In this document: positions 26,752 to 35,908 of the stretch, piece by piece | How positions within the stretch are numbered: the first letter of the stretch is position 1 | Layout: every line of letters starts with the position of its first letter | NCBI GenBank assembly: GCA_963761985.1 | Contig: CAVXIT010000004.1 | Span: forward strand, 105,294 to 169,293 | DNA: 64,000 bases | DNA from: JACCTH01 sp963761985 | GTDB taxonomy: Bacteria; Actinomycetota; Acidimicrobiia; Spongiisociales; ZC4RG35 | Direction of reading: 5' to 3' | The notes under the pieces: model-generated | What the model was told of the DNA's origin: nothing | Seen by the model: the letters and a program-made list of their open reading frames with translations, nothing else | Database searches by the model: none | Translations under genes and position numbers: made by a program

Positions 26752-27426
26752 CTAACTATCGGCTGGGGCGAATGCTCGAAACACGCTGTCGATCACCGTA
26801 TCGATCATCTCCTCGACCTCCGGAACATTGATCGAACTTCCGGCAGCGGCCAGGTGGTCGCGCATCCATTCCATCTTCGAGTTCATGAGCAACACCGAGC
26901 CGTGAACAGCTGCCCACATGGCCCAGGTGGTGGCTTCCGGTGAACTGTCACTGTGGATGACGCCGTCCTCCATCCCCGAGCGGACCAGCGCCACCAAACC
27001 CTCGAGCACCAGCAATCCGGGATCACCCGCCATCTCGTCAACTCCGACCGATTCGGGTGGCTGGCCGAGGAAGAGGACCGAATAGAGGCCGGCGTTGTCG
27101 AGGCCCCAGCGGATGTATTCGCGGCCAAGGCGGCGCAAACGTTCGAGAGCGCTCCCTTCCGCGGCGAGGATCGGCAATAGGCGGGCACCGAAACCATCGA
27201 ACATCTCCCGACAGACGGTGTAGGTGAGCCGATCCTTGGTCTCGAAATGGAGGTATATCGCCGGTGGTGAGACCCCGACCCGGTTCGCAATGTCTCGAAT
27301 CGAAACGAGTTCGTGACTCCCTTTCTCGGCCATCAGGGCCGCGGTGGCGTCAAGGATCTCCCGGCGGAGATGGTCGCCCTCACCTTTGCGGAGCCGCGAG
27401 CGGGGCTCGGCGCGGACCTGGCTCAT
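26752..27426 (-). CDS. TetR-family transcriptional regulator
   Basis: 224 residues. The N-terminal helix-turn-helix reads VSIRDIANRVGVSPPAIYLHF, preceded by ILDATAALMAEKG; the C-terminal half is a TetR_C ligand-binding region. It overlaps the stop of the upstream MMPL exporter gene by four bases, so exporter and regulator are one transcript and the regulator probably represses the pair. Candidate operators lie at 29635-29671. The ligand is unknown; lipids or drugs are likely given the partner. Confidence 0.88.
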   Translation of the reverse strand: MSQVRAEPRSRLRKGEGDHLRREILDATAALMAEKGSHELVSIRDIANRVGVSPPAIYLHFETKDRLTYTVCREMFDGFGARLLPILAAEGSALERLRRLGREYIRWGLDNAGLYSVLFLGQPPESVGVDEMAGDPGLLVLEGLVALVRSGMEDGVIHSDSSPEATTWAMWAAVHGSVLLMNSKMEWMRDHLAAAGSSINVPEVEEMIDTVIDSVFRAFAPADS

Positions 27427-29615
27427 ACCGGTTCCCTCACGGTGCGACTTGCTGAAGGCTCGCCCTCACGGAAGCCGAATCGATCATGGACTCTGCGCAG
27501 GAAACTCGGTGCCCACCAATTCGCCCGCCCCGCCAAACGCATGAAAGCTGGCACGAGGGTTGCCCGGACAATGAACGCATCAACCAGAACGGCGAGCGTC
27601 ATCCCGATCCCGAACATCTTCATCATCGTCACCCCTGAAGTGGCAAAGGCGATCATCACCACCGCGATCAGAACGGCTGCGGAAGTGACGACGCGCCCGG
27701 TCCGCTCGAGCCCGGCCGCGACCGAACCGACATTGTCGCCCGTTTGGTCGTACTCCTCTTTGATGCGAGACAGAAGGAACACCTCGTAGTCCATCGAGAG
27801 GCCGAAGGCGATCGCGAACATCAAAATCGGCATCGTGAGGTCGAGCTGGCCGGTGGGGGTGAAACCGAGAAACTCCGACAGATGCCCTTCCTGGAAAATC
27901 CAGACCATCGATCCGAACGTGGCTGAGAGCGACAAGAGGTTGAGGACGACCGCTTTGGCCGGGACGAGGATCGATCCGAACATCAGGAACAGCACGACAA
28001 ACGTGACTGCTCCAATGATTGCCAGAGCTAGAGGAAGATCAGAGAAGATCGCGTCCTTGGAATCCACAAGGGAGGCCGAGGGCCCGGTGAGGGCAAGGTC
28101 TACCGGTGCATCCAGAGCTCGAATCTCTTCGACCAGATTCTCGGCCGCGGCGGAGCCCGGTTCTACCGCCGGCACTACCTGGAGGTAGGTCCCGGCCTCA
28201 GAGGCGAAGCGGAGATTGGCGATACCGGGAGGGATGGCCTGCACGCCGCTGAGGTAGGTCCCGGTCTGCGCATCGACCCGGGCAACTCCCTCCAACGTCG
28301 ATAGCGTCGCGGCCAGGGCGTCGATGTCAGCGCTCTCGCTGAGGCCGATGGCGACTACATCGATCGGGCTGGCTTCAAAACCGGCGAACTCGGTACGGAG
28401 CAGATCACCCACGATGCGCGCTTCCGAGTCAGGGGGGAGAATCCGGTCGTCTGCCTGTCCGAAGCGAGCGTTAAGAAAGGGCAAGCCAAGAAAGATCAGA
28501 AAAGCGATCGCCGCAGTGGCGATCGGGATCGGGCGCTTCATCACGGCCATCGCCAGTCGGTGCCAGAAACCGGTCGAAGTGTTGGTGCGAAGCTTGCGAA
28601 CACGTAGCTTCTCGACACGCGGCCCGAGTACTGCGAGCAAAGCGGGCAATACCACCACCGCCCCTAACGCCGCGAGAGCGACCACGGCAATGCCGGCGTA
28701 TCCGAAGGAGCGGAGGAAAGCAAGGGGGAACACGAGCATGGCCGCCAGCGAAACCATCACCGTGCCGGCGCTGAAAAGCACCGTGCGTCCGGCGCTTTGG
28801 ACTGTGCGCCGCACCGCGTCGCCGGTGTCATGGCCGGCGGCGAGTTCCTCGCGTAGACGAGAAACCACGAAGAGGGCGTAGTCGATCGCCAGCCCGAGGC
28901 CGAGCGCTGTCGTGAGGTTGAGGGCAAAGATGGAAACCTCGGTGACCCGAGCGAGAAGGTCGAGAATCAAGAACGTACCGACGATTGCAAAAACCCCAAC
29001 TCCGAGCGGGAGCAGCGCCGACACCACCGAGCCAAAAACGATCACAAGGAGGATGAGGGTGATGGGGAACGCAATCGATTCGGCGGTGACGAGATCGGAC
29101 TCCACCGTTTCGTTCACCGCGGCGAAGATCGGCCCTTCGCCGCCCACGGCCACCTCGAGTCCTTGAAACTCGCCGTGATACTTTTCGGCGAGGACTCCCG
29201 AATGCTCGAGTAGCTCGGATTGATCGCCTTCGATCGTGGCAAAAAGCAGTGCTCGCCGGCCGTCCACGCTTCGCAGCGGAGCGGGGGAGCCGAGGCTCCA
29301 ATAAGAGCTGACTGAGGTGACATGTTCCTCGGCTGCCAGTGCTTCCTGGAGGGCGAGGCCGGCGGCGACGGCCGTTTCCTCATCGACAGAGCCTGAGGCT
29401 GTGGCAACGATCAGTACCTCGGGTGGAGCGACGCCGAACTCCTCGGATAGAACCGCCGCGGCCTTCACCGACTCGGCGTCGGGATTTTCGAAACCACCGT
29501 TGGACAGTCTCCCGGCCACCCCTCCGCCGATAACACCGGCGGCGACCATCCCGAGAGCGGCCAAAACCAAGACCAAAACGCGTCGTCTCACGACGAAGTC
29601 TGCCAACCGACCCAT
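27423..29615 (-). CDS. MMPL-family RND transporter
   Basis: 730-residue inner-membrane exporter with the RND two-fold layout: one helix, a large extracytoplasmic loop, then five or six helices, repeated. Key stretches are the proton-relay region LGLGLAIDYALFVVSRLREEL in the first half and its counterpart AFGLSMDYEVFLLSRIKEEY in the second. Mycobacterial MmpL relatives export lipids and the wider group also drugs; which applies here is open. First gene of a transporter-TetR operon. Confidence 0.9.
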   Translation of the reverse strand: MGRLADFVVRRRVLVLVLAALGMVAAGVIGGGVAGRLSNGGFENPDAESVKAAAVLSEEFGVAPPEVLIVATASGSVDEETAVAAGLALQEALAAEEHVTSVSSYWSLGSPAPLRSVDGRRALLFATIEGDQSELLEHSGVLAEKYHGEFQGLEVAVGGEGPIFAAVNETVESDLVTAESIAFPITLILLVIVFGSVVSALLPLGVGVFAIVGTFLILDLLARVTEVSIFALNLTTALGLGLAIDYALFVVSRLREELAAGHDTGDAVRRTVQSAGRTVLFSAGTVMVSLAAMLVFPLAFLRSFGYAGIAVVALAALGAVVVLPALLAVLGPRVEKLRVRKLRTNTSTGFWHRLAMAVMKRPIPIATAAIAFLIFLGLPFLNARFGQADDRILPPDSEARIVGDLLRTEFAGFEASPIDVVAIGLSESADIDALAATLSTLEGVARVDAQTGTYLSGVQAIPPGIANLRFASEAGTYLQVVPAVEPGSAAAENLVEEIRALDAPVDLALTGPSASLVDSKDAIFSDLPLALAIIGAVTFVVLFLMFGSILVPAKAVVLNLLSLSATFGSMVWIFQEGHLSEFLGFTPTGQLDLTMPILMFAIAFGLSMDYEVFLLSRIKEEYDQTGDNVGSVAAGLERTGRVVTSAAVLIAVVMIAFATSGVTMMKMFGIGMTLAVLVDAFIVRATLVPAFMRLAGRANWWAPSFLRRVHDRFGFREGEPSASRTVREPV

Positions 29616-29634
29616 CCGCTTCTCCTCTACCTAG

Positions 29635-29671
29635 CGCTGTTCACTTAGCGGCGACAACTTAACACTGTTCA
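29635..29671. promoter_or_regulatory. Candidate TetR operator region upstream of the MMPL gene
   Basis: The gap 29616-29717 contains TTAACACTGTTCA (29659-29671), a near-perfect odd palindrome with one mismatch, and CGCTGTTCACTTAGCG (29635-29650), which shares TGTTCA and has CGCT/AGCG ends. Two related sites in front of an exporter-TetR operon suit autoregulation by the TetR protein. They may also control the divergent MOSC gene. Confidence 0.5.
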
Positions 29672-29717
29672 GCGGCAGCAGTCAAGACCCGAAGACCCGG
29701 AGACTTACGATGACGGG

Positions 29718-30386
29718 GTGACAGGGTTGGTCCACTCGCTCAATCTGGGTCGGCCGATGCCGAGTAAAGCCGGCGATGGTCGAGTAACCGGGATCGGAAA
29801 GGTCCCGGTCGCTAGCGCGGAGTTTCGTGCGCCAGGGCCAAAGCTGGGAGGACTTGGCAGCGGCATAGAAGGCGACTTCATCGGGAGCCAGGACCACCAC
29901 GGAGGAAATGACCAGGCGGTCTACGCATATTCGCGAGAGGAGCTCGACCAATGGGAGGCGAGATTGTCCCGTGACCTTCCCAATGGCATGTTCGGCGAGA
30001 ACCTCACGACGCTGAATCTTGACGTCGACGGGGCCAGGATCGGTGAACGCTGGGCGATTGGCCGCGAGGTCGTGCTCGAGGTTTGCAGCCCCCGCATTCC
30101 GTGCGCGACTTTTCAGGCCAGGATGGGGGAGAAGGGTTGGGTGAAACGGTTCACTGCAGTCGGCAACTCGGGCGCGTACCTATCGGTGGTCGCGCCGGGC
30201 ACGGTTCGACAGGGTGACCCGATCGAAGTCGTCAGCCAACCAGAGCATGACATCGATGTCCGTCTCACCTTCCGGGCGTTTTCAGGTGACCTGGAGGCTG
30301 CCGAGCGGGTCGTCGCTGCGGCATGTTTGGCCGCGGACGATCACAGCTTTCTCGCCGGCCGGCTCCGTCGCCAAATGAATCGATAA
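29718..30386 (+). CDS. MOSC-domain protein
   Basis: 222-residue protein with a MOSC fold: HHGGNDQAVYAYSREELDQW, then LPNGMFGENLTTLNLDVDGARIGERW, and the conserved Cys in LEVCSPRIPCATFQARMG. A 3-alpha domain follows (residues ~170-222). YiiM-like members bind molybdenum cofactor and reduce N-hydroxylated compounds together with a ferredoxin-type partner; none is adjacent. GTG start. Molybdenum-cofactor link is family knowledge, not visible here. Confidence 0.85.
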   Translation: MTGLVHSLNLGRPMPSKAGDGRVTGIGKVPVASAEFRAPGPKLGGLGSGIEGDFIGSQDHHGGNDQAVYAYSREELDQWEARLSRDLPNGMFGENLTTLNLDVDGARIGERWAIGREVVLEVCSPRIPCATFQARMGEKGWVKRFTAVGNSGAYLSVVAPGTVRQGDPIEVVSQPEHDIDVRLTFRAFSGDLEAAERVVAAACLAADDHSFLAGRLRRQMNR

Positions 30387-30422
30387 TGGCTGGCTGAAAG
30401 TCAGCGTCGGTACATTTCGGGG

Positions 30423-30959
30423 ATGGACAGATCAAACCTTTCGCCCGATCCGGTGACCGACGCCCGGGGTTATCAGCAGATGCTGCTTGACCTGCTCGGT
30501 GAAGATGACCCTCACGAGGTGCAGTCGTCGACAGAGCGGATTCTCCGCGAACTCGTGGCCGACGCCGGAGACCAACTCTCGCTGAGGCCCGAACCGAAGG
30601 AGTGGTCCGTTCAGGGCTGTATTGCCCACCTCACCGACGCCGAGGTAATGATGAGTGGTCGCTACCGCATCGTGCTCGCTCACGACGAGCCACCGCTAGT
30701 GCCTTACGACCAGGACCTGTGGGCCGACCGGCTCCATTCGGAGAGTGAATCGGTGGAGGATTTGCTGGCATTGTTCGAGCCGCTGCGTCGGGCCAACCTC
30801 GCCTTGTGGAGTCGCAGCGACGCCACCCAGCGGGTTCGCATCGGCCACCATGCGGAACGAGGACCGGAAAGCTACGACCTGATGTTTCGCATGATCGCGG
30901 GTCATGACCGTTTTCACATCGCTCAGGCCCGCCGCGCGCTTGAAGCGGTACGCCGTTGA
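30423..30959 (+). CDS. DinB-family protein
   Basis: 178-residue four-helix-bundle protein. The three metal-ligand histidines expected for DinB/YfiT-like proteins are at IAHLTDAE and GHDRFHIAQARRAL. This group includes mycothiol- or bacillithiol-dependent transferases and uncharacterised proteins. Its stop overlaps the TTG start of the following haloalkane dehalogenase, so the two are likely co-expressed. Confidence 0.83.
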   Translation: MDRSNLSPDPVTDARGYQQMLLDLLGEDDPHEVQSSTERILRELVADAGDQLSLRPEPKEWSVQGCIAHLTDAEVMMSGRYRIVLAHDEPPLVPYDQDLWADRLHSESESVEDLLALFEPLRRANLALWSRSDATQRVRIGHHAERGPESYDLMFRMIAGHDRFHIAQARRALEAVRR

Positions 30960-31837
30960 AATTTGAGAAACGGTTTGCCGACATTCTCGGCAAACGGATG
31001 GCCTACGTCGACGCGGGCGAAGGCGATCCGATCGTCCTCCTACACGGGAATCCCACGTCGTCCTACCTGTGGCGGAAAGTCATTCCGCCGTTGTCCGCTA
31101 TCGGCCGCTGCGTTGCTCCCGACCTCATTGGCATGGGTGACAGCGAGAAGCTCGAAGATTCCGGTCCGGACTCGTACCGCTTCGTCGAACATCGTCGCTA
31201 TCTGGACGCTTTGTTGGATCGCCTCGGAGTCACCAACGATGTAACACTCGTGGTCCACGACTGGGGCTCGGCGCTCGGCTTCGATTGGGCCTACCGACAC
31301 CAGGACTCTGTTTCCGGAATCGTCTACATGGAAGCTCTCATCGGCCCCATCACCTGGGCCGACTGGCCCGAAACGGCCCGCTCCATTTTCGAAGGCTTCC
31401 GCTCCGAGGCTGGCGAAAGACTGATCCTGGAGAAGAATTACTTCGTCGAACGCGTGCTCCCCGCGTCGGTGCTCGATCCGCTCTCCACTGAGGTCATCGA
31501 GGAGTACCGGCGTCCATTTCTCGAACCAGGGGAGTCCCGCCGTCCAACCCTGACGTGGCCCCGTGAGCTTCCACTCGACGGCGATCCCTCCGATGTCCAC
31601 GAAATCGTCTCGCGCTACAACGCGTGGCTCGCTAAATCACCGATTCGCAAACTATTCGTCCACGCCCGGCCCGGCTTCTTTTCTCCCGGAATGGCGCAAG
31701 CGACGAGGAACTGGTCGAACCAAGAGACTGTGACGGTCCGCGGGCACCACTTTGTCCAGGAGGATTCCGGCCCCGAGATTGGTCAGGCGATTGCCGCTTG
31801 GCTGGAGGCAAGCCGACGTGACAGCCCGGCGAGGTAG
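30956..31837 (+). CDS. dhaA: Haloalkane dehalogenase (subfamily II)
   Basis: Alpha/beta hydrolase that splits carbon-halogen bonds in haloalkanes. All five functional residues of subfamily II are in place: Asn32 in LHGNPTSSYLWR, nucleophile Asp102 and halide-binding Trp103 in VHDWGSALGFDWA, catalytic Glu126 in VYMEALIGP, and His265 in HHFVQEDSGPEIG. 293 residues matches DhaA/LinB. Start is TTG within the dinB-like stop. The last 55 bases overlap the convergent WYL regulator gene, an unusually long 3' overlap. Confidence 0.93.
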   Translation: MKFEKRFADILGKRMAYVDAGEGDPIVLLHGNPTSSYLWRKVIPPLSAIGRCVAPDLIGMGDSEKLEDSGPDSYRFVEHRRYLDALLDRLGVTNDVTLVVHDWGSALGFDWAYRHQDSVSGIVYMEALIGPITWADWPETARSIFEGFRSEAGERLILEKNYFVERVLPASVLDPLSTEVIEEYRRPFLEPGESRRPTLTWPRELPLDGDPSDVHEIVSRYNAWLAKSPIRKLFVHARPGFFSPGMAQATRNWSNQETVTVRGHHFVQEDSGPEIGQAIAAWLEASRRDSPAR

Positions 31838-32745
31838 TCCACCAGCTCGGGCGGTTCGCTGACCTCGAAGTCGACGTCGAGCCACATGATCGTGAACGCA
31901 AGCCATTCGAGAGCATCACCTTGGATGCGGAGCTGGCAGCTTTGTCCGTCGATCGGTTCGACTTCGGCGTCGCCGAAGCGGAGACGGCCTGTGATTTCCT
32001 CGGCCGAGGCCCTGAGTGTGGCTGCCACCTGATAACGCATTGGGCGCGCCTGAAGCGACGCCAACACGTACTCGGCGGCATCGCCGCCCGGGATAGGTCG
32101 AGGCCGGAAGGTGATGCGAGTTCCCCGCGGACTCGATAGCCGGTCCAGCCGAAATGTGCGCCAGGCATCGCGATCTCGATCGAACGCAAGCAAATACCAC
32201 CGTTGCCGAAGCGACACCACCTGGTGGGGTTCGACATGACGCTCGGACTCGCCACCCTCAAAGTTGCGATAGTCGAAACGGAGCCGCTCATGATCACGAC
32301 AAGCTTGCGCGACAGTGGTCAAAGCCTCGGCGTCGACCGTCACCCACGCCCTGACCCAGGGCACCACGGCCGATTGCAGCATCTGCACTCGCTGGCGGAT
32401 GCGCGGTGGGAGTACCTTCTCCAACTTTGCCAAAGCTCTGAGCGAGGTCTCTTCGATGCCCGCGATCGTGCCGCCGGCTGCAGTCAGCAAACCCATCGCG
32501 ATCGCGACCGCCTCCTCATCGTCGAGTAGGAGCGGGGGTATGTCGGCGCCGGCCTCGAGCTGGTATCCGCCAGCCGGACCGGTGGTCGCGCGAACTGGAT
32601 AACCTAGGTCGCGCAGCCGGTCAATGTCCCGGCGCAGCGTCCGTTCGCTCACTTCGAGCCGGTCCATGAGCTCGGTCCCTGACCAGGTGCGACGCGCCTG
32701 GAGCAGCGAGAGCAAACGCAAGGCTCGGGAAGTGGTAGCGCTCAT
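31783..32745 (-). CDS. WYL-domain transcriptional regulator (DeoR-type HTH)
   Basis: 320 residues. The N-terminal helix-turn-helix reads LMDRLEVSERTLRRDIDRLR; the WYL effector domain contains RQRWYLLAFDRDRDAWRTFR and ends with a WCX domain. WYL domains sense nucleic-acid fragments or other ligands. It is divergent from an ABC exporter operon whose promoter carries a long inverted repeat, so it is one candidate regulator of that operon. It shares close architecture and wording with the regulator at 39758-40723. Confidence 0.88.
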   Translation of the reverse strand: MSATTSRALRLLSLLQARRTWSGTELMDRLEVSERTLRRDIDRLRDLGYPVRATTGPAGGYQLEAGADIPPLLLDDEEAVAIAMGLLTAAGGTIAGIEETSLRALAKLEKVLPPRIRQRVQMLQSAVVPWVRAWVTVDAEALTTVAQACRDHERLRFDYRNFEGGESERHVEPHQVVSLRQRWYLLAFDRDRDAWRTFRLDRLSSPRGTRITFRPRPIPGGDAAEYVLASLQARPMRYQVAATLRASAEEITGRLRFGDAEVEPIDGQSCQLRIQGDALEWLAFTIMWLDVDFEVSEPPELVDYLAGLSRRLASSQAAIA

Positions 32746-32833
32746 CTAATTGATCATTCTACGAATTCCGGTCAGAATCTGGCATGAATGCGCGATAGGT
32801 TGAAAACCCGGCGAACCATCGATCAGAGACGAT

Positions 32834-32872
32834 TTGACACGTTGACATTATGACGACATCATCATAATGTCA
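32834..32872 (+). promoter_or_regulatory. ABC-exporter promoter with an 11-base-arm operator palindrome
   Basis: A perfect inverted repeat, TGACATTATGA (32843-32853) and TCATAATGTCA (32862-32872), is separated by eight bases. It covers -35-like TTGACA hexamers (32834-32839 and 32842-32847) and a -10-like CATAAT (32863-32868). The arms are AT-rich against a GC-rich background. A repressor bound here would shut the promoter of the exporter genes at 32891. Confidence 0.72.
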
Positions 32873-32890
32873 TGGAAGCAAAGGAGAGAG

Positions 32891-33880
32891 ATGAATGAAG
32901 TGATTCGAGCCGAGGGGCTCGTCAAGCATTACAAAGAGGTCAAGGCGCTCGACGGGCTCGATCTCAGCGTGGCGGAGGGAAGCGTCCTCGGATTGCTGGG
33001 GCCAAACGGGGCGGGAAAGACCACAGCGGTGCGGATTCTCACCACCTTGCTAGAGGCCGACTCCGGTCGGGCGGAGGTGGCTGGCATCGACGTCACGAAG
33101 GATCCCGATGCGGTCAGAAGCATTATCGGTTTGTCCGGTCAGTACGCCGCCGTTGATGAATATCTCACCGGATTCGAGAACCTCGATCTTTTTGGGCGTC
33201 TGTACCGGCTTGGGCGACCGAAAGCTGCAGCTCGCGCCCGGGAGTTGCTCGAGCGCTTCGACCTCGTCGAAGCCGGCGACCGCCCGGTCAAGACGTACTC
33301 AGGGGGAATGCGCCGGCGACTCGACCTGGCGGGCGCGCTGGTCGCCGATCCGAAGGTCTTGTTCCTCGACGAACCCACCACAGGCCTCGATCCGCGTGGT
33401 CGCGTGGAGATGTGGGACGTGATCCGGGAAATGGTGGCTTCGGGCACGACCCTGCTGCTTACCACCCAGTATCTCGAGGAAGCAGACCGCCTCGCCGACA
33501 CGATCTTGGTCATTGACCATGGTCACAAGATCGCCGAGGGAACCGCCGATCAGTTGAAGAGCCAGATCGGTGGTGAGAGGGTCGAACTGGTTCTCGAATC
33601 GCGCGATGACCTGGGGCGGGCGCAGGAGACTCTGACTCACTTTGCAGTCGGGGAGCTCGTGGTCGATCAGGACAGTCGGACGGTCACCGCGCCGGTTTCT
33701 GGCGGAAGCGGTGAACTGTTGGAAGTGCTCCGGCAGCTCGACTCCAATTCGGTCAAGGTGCTCGAGTTCGCGCTCCGGAGACCCACCCTCGACGATGTCT
33801 TCCTCACTCTCACTGGCCATGGGGCTGAGAACGGGGACGGCGAGGCCACCAGCAAAGTGCCAATGAAAGCGAGTGCCTGA
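32891..33880 (+). CDS. ABC transporter ATP-binding protein (DrrA-like)
   Basis: 329-residue ATPase of the daunorubicin-resistance (DrrA) exporter group. Walker A is GPNGAGKTTA, the signature is YSGGMRRRLDLAGALV, Walker B is LFLDEPTTGLD, with the H-loop replaced by TTQYLEEAD as in DrrA proteins. The C-terminal ~100 residues form the DrrA-specific domain. ATG 32891 has an AAGGAGAG site immediately upstream. Pairs with the permease that starts at the stop codon. Natural-product or drug export is the family expectation. Confidence 0.92.
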   Translation: MNEVIRAEGLVKHYKEVKALDGLDLSVAEGSVLGLLGPNGAGKTTAVRILTTLLEADSGRAEVAGIDVTKDPDAVRSIIGLSGQYAAVDEYLTGFENLDLFGRLYRLGRPKAAARARELLERFDLVEAGDRPVKTYSGGMRRRLDLAGALVADPKVLFLDEPTTGLDPRGRVEMWDVIREMVASGTTLLLTTQYLEEADRLADTILVIDHGHKIAEGTADQLKSQIGGERVELVLESRDDLGRAQETLTHFAVGELVVDQDSRTVTAPVSGGSGELLEVLRQLDSNSVKVLEFALRRPTLDDVFLTLTGHGAENGDGEATSKVPMKASA

Positions 33881-34686
33881 TGAGTCAATTGATGTGGACG
33901 CTGTCCGATGGCTACAACGTCACCCGGCGCAACCTGATCAAGATCAAGCGGATGCCCGAGCTCCTGGTTTGGGTGCTGCTCTCGCCGATCATGTTCGTGC
34001 TGTTGTTCGCCTACGTGTTCGGCGGATCCATCTCTGTCGGGGAAGGGCTCAACTATCGGGAGTTCCTAATCGCCGGCATCTTCGCCCAGACAGTGGTTTT
34101 TGGGTCCACCTACACCGGAGCGAGCATCGCCGAGGACATGCAGAAGGGAATCATCGATCGGTTCAGATCGTTGCCGATGTCGCGCTCGGCGGTGGTGATC
34201 GGTCGAACCGCGGCTGATGTCGGCTCCAACATCCTGTCGATCGCGATCATGGCAGCGACCGGTCTCCTGGTCGGTTGGCGGATCAACACGTCGGTCTGGG
34301 AGGCAATTGGTGGGTTCGCGATCTTGCTGCTTTTCTCCTACGCGTTCTCGTGGGTGATGGCGAGCGTCGGCTTGCTGGTGCCGAGCCCGGAGGTGGTCAA
34401 CAACGCCTCGTTCATGGTGATCATGCCGCTGACGTTCATCTCCAACGCCTTCGTGCCTTCAACCAACCTGCCGACGCCGTTGCGGATCTTCGCTGAGTGG
34501 AACCCGGTCTCAGCGGTGACACAATCGGCCCGGAACCTGTTCGGCAATACCATCGACGGCGCTCCGATCCCCGAAGCGTGGTCGATGCAGAACCCGGTGC
34601 TCTACACCCTGATCTGGGTTGCGATCCTGCTGGCGGTTTTCGTCCCCCTCTCGGTCAACCTCTACAAGAAGGTGGCCAAGAAGTAG
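33880..34686 (+). CDS. ABC-2 type transporter permease (DrrB-like)
   Basis: 268-residue membrane subunit with six predicted helices, including LVWVLLSPIMFVLLFAYVFG and a final LYTLIWVAILLAVFVPLSV. The conserved ABC-2 loop reads KGIIDRFRSLPMSRSAVVIGR, and AEWNPVSAVTQSARNLFGN matches the DrrB C-terminal region. Start overlaps the ATPase stop. Together they form a complete exporter. Confidence 0.9.
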   Translation: MSQLMWTLSDGYNVTRRNLIKIKRMPELLVWVLLSPIMFVLLFAYVFGGSISVGEGLNYREFLIAGIFAQTVVFGSTYTGASIAEDMQKGIIDRFRSLPMSRSAVVIGRTAADVGSNILSIAIMAATGLLVGWRINTSVWEAIGGFAILLLFSYAFSWVMASVGLLVPSPEVVNNASFMVIMPLTFISNAFVPSTNLPTPLRIFAEWNPVSAVTQSARNLFGNTIDGAPIPEAWSMQNPVLYTLIWVAILLAVFVPLSVNLYKKVAKK

Positions 34687-34694
34687 AAGTAACC

Positions 34695-34730
34695 GAAGTA
34701 AAAGAGGAACCCGTTCGGGTCCCTTACTTT
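34695..34730. terminator. Terminator after the ABC exporter
   Basis: A hairpin with arms GGAACCC and GGGTCCC (one mismatch) around GTTC is flanked by AAGTAAAAG and CTTACTTT, which also pair. It lies 10 bases after the permease stop and could end transcription from both sides, since the next gene is convergent. Confidence 0.6.
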
Positions 34731-34748
34731 GCCTACGTCGCAGGGGAC

Positions 34749-35136
34749 TTACATCTCGGAGCCTTCGAGCACTGAGAGGATGTTGCCGGCCGGGTCCTTG
34801 AACCAAGCAATGGCCGGACCCTCGTCCCCGCGGGCGATGCCTTTTTCGTCCTGGTTGAAGCCCTCGTACTGCTCGAAGGTCACGCCTTTGTCCCGCAAGT
34901 CGATGACCATCTGGTCGACGTCATCACCGGGAAGTTGAGGATCGTGTAAGTAGCCGGGGTGAAGTCTTCCTTGGGATAGATCATGATGTCCCGACCACCG
35001 GCCAGGTTGAGATCGAGCAGCCGCCCATGTCCTCATGCTTGGTCGTCTTGAGACCCAGCGTGTCCCGGTAGAACTTCTCCGCCTTGTCGATGTCATCGAC
35101 GGCAAAGCCGCTGAAGGCCTTCGTATTTCCCAACAC
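34749..35136 (-). pseudogene. VOC-family protein, two frameshifts
   Basis: A complete VOC domain can be read only by changing frame twice. The GTG start at 35136 follows an AGAGGAGG site and gives LGNTKAFSGFAVDDIDKAEKF and a TTKHEDMG segment. The frame breaks near 35020, where LLDLNLAGGRDIMIYPKEDF continues in another frame, and again near 34930 before GDDVDQMVIDLRDKG and FKDPAGNILSVLEG. Both breaks sit beside G-runs (GGCGG and CCCGG) where one extra G would restore the frame. Draft-assembly error or true decay are both possible. Confidence 0.75.
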
Positions 35137-35193
35137 CTTTCCTCCTCTGGTTGGTTACACCATTTGTACCCGTATAAGTTCGACTGGAAAACG

Positions 35194-35908
35194 ATGAAAG
35201 CCGTCACGATTCCGTTGCTGCCGTGTGCCGACATCGACGAGGCCGTCGCGTTCTACGAGGCTCTCGGGTTCCGGCGCACGTATCGCCAGGTCCGGCCGAA
35301 TCCCCACGCCGTCGTCGAGTTAGGCGAGATCGGTATTCACCTTTTCGGAATGAACGGCTTCAATCCGGCGGAATCTTACGGGAGCACGCATCATCCTCGT
35401 CGAGGATCCAGATGCTCTCTATGCGCAGTTCGCCGCAGGTTTCAGAGCGAAATTCGGCAAGCTGCTGGTGACCGGCATTCCTCGAATTTTGCGGCCGCGC
35501 AAACGGCAGGGGACGGTGCGCGGGTTCACAGTTCGTCGATCCCGGTGGAAATTGGTTGCGCGATCGCACAGCTCGGTTCCTCGGAGGAAGCCGAAGCGGA
35601 AGAATCAACCGGCCTGGAGAGAGTGATACGAAATGCAGGTCGCTTGGCCGACGCCCGTGGGGATAATGCCGGCGGTCTCAGACTTCTTCAGAACGGACTA
35701 CTTCGATTCCCTGAGGCAGATGCGCTCGAGCGTGTGCGAGCACTTCTCTACGTGTCGGAGTTGTCGATCAGAACAGGGCAGCGCGACGACGCCGAGATCG
35801 CCCTCGCCCAGGCCGTGGAAACCGATCTGAGCGCCGAAGACCTGCAGTCGATCTCCAGCCGAACTCGACCATGTCCGCGAGTTGGTGTTGTCAGCCGAGG
35901 ACGAATGA
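35194..35908 (+). pseudogene. VOC protein with C-terminal helical repeat domain, multiple frameshifts
   Basis: ATG 35194 opens a VOC domain (KAVTIPLLPCADIDEAVAFY). Near 35385 the frame changes and continues as IILVEDPDALYAQFAAGFRA, then near 35530 as FVDPGGNWLR. A helical, TPR-like C-terminal domain follows (LERVIRNAGRLADARGDNAG and ALERVRALLYVSELSIRTGQ), and a last break near 35865 leads to ELDHVRELVLSAEDE and the stop at 35908. VOC plus helical tail is an architecture I recognise from actinobacterial resistance-type proteins. At least three breaks in 700 bases. Confidence 0.7.
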
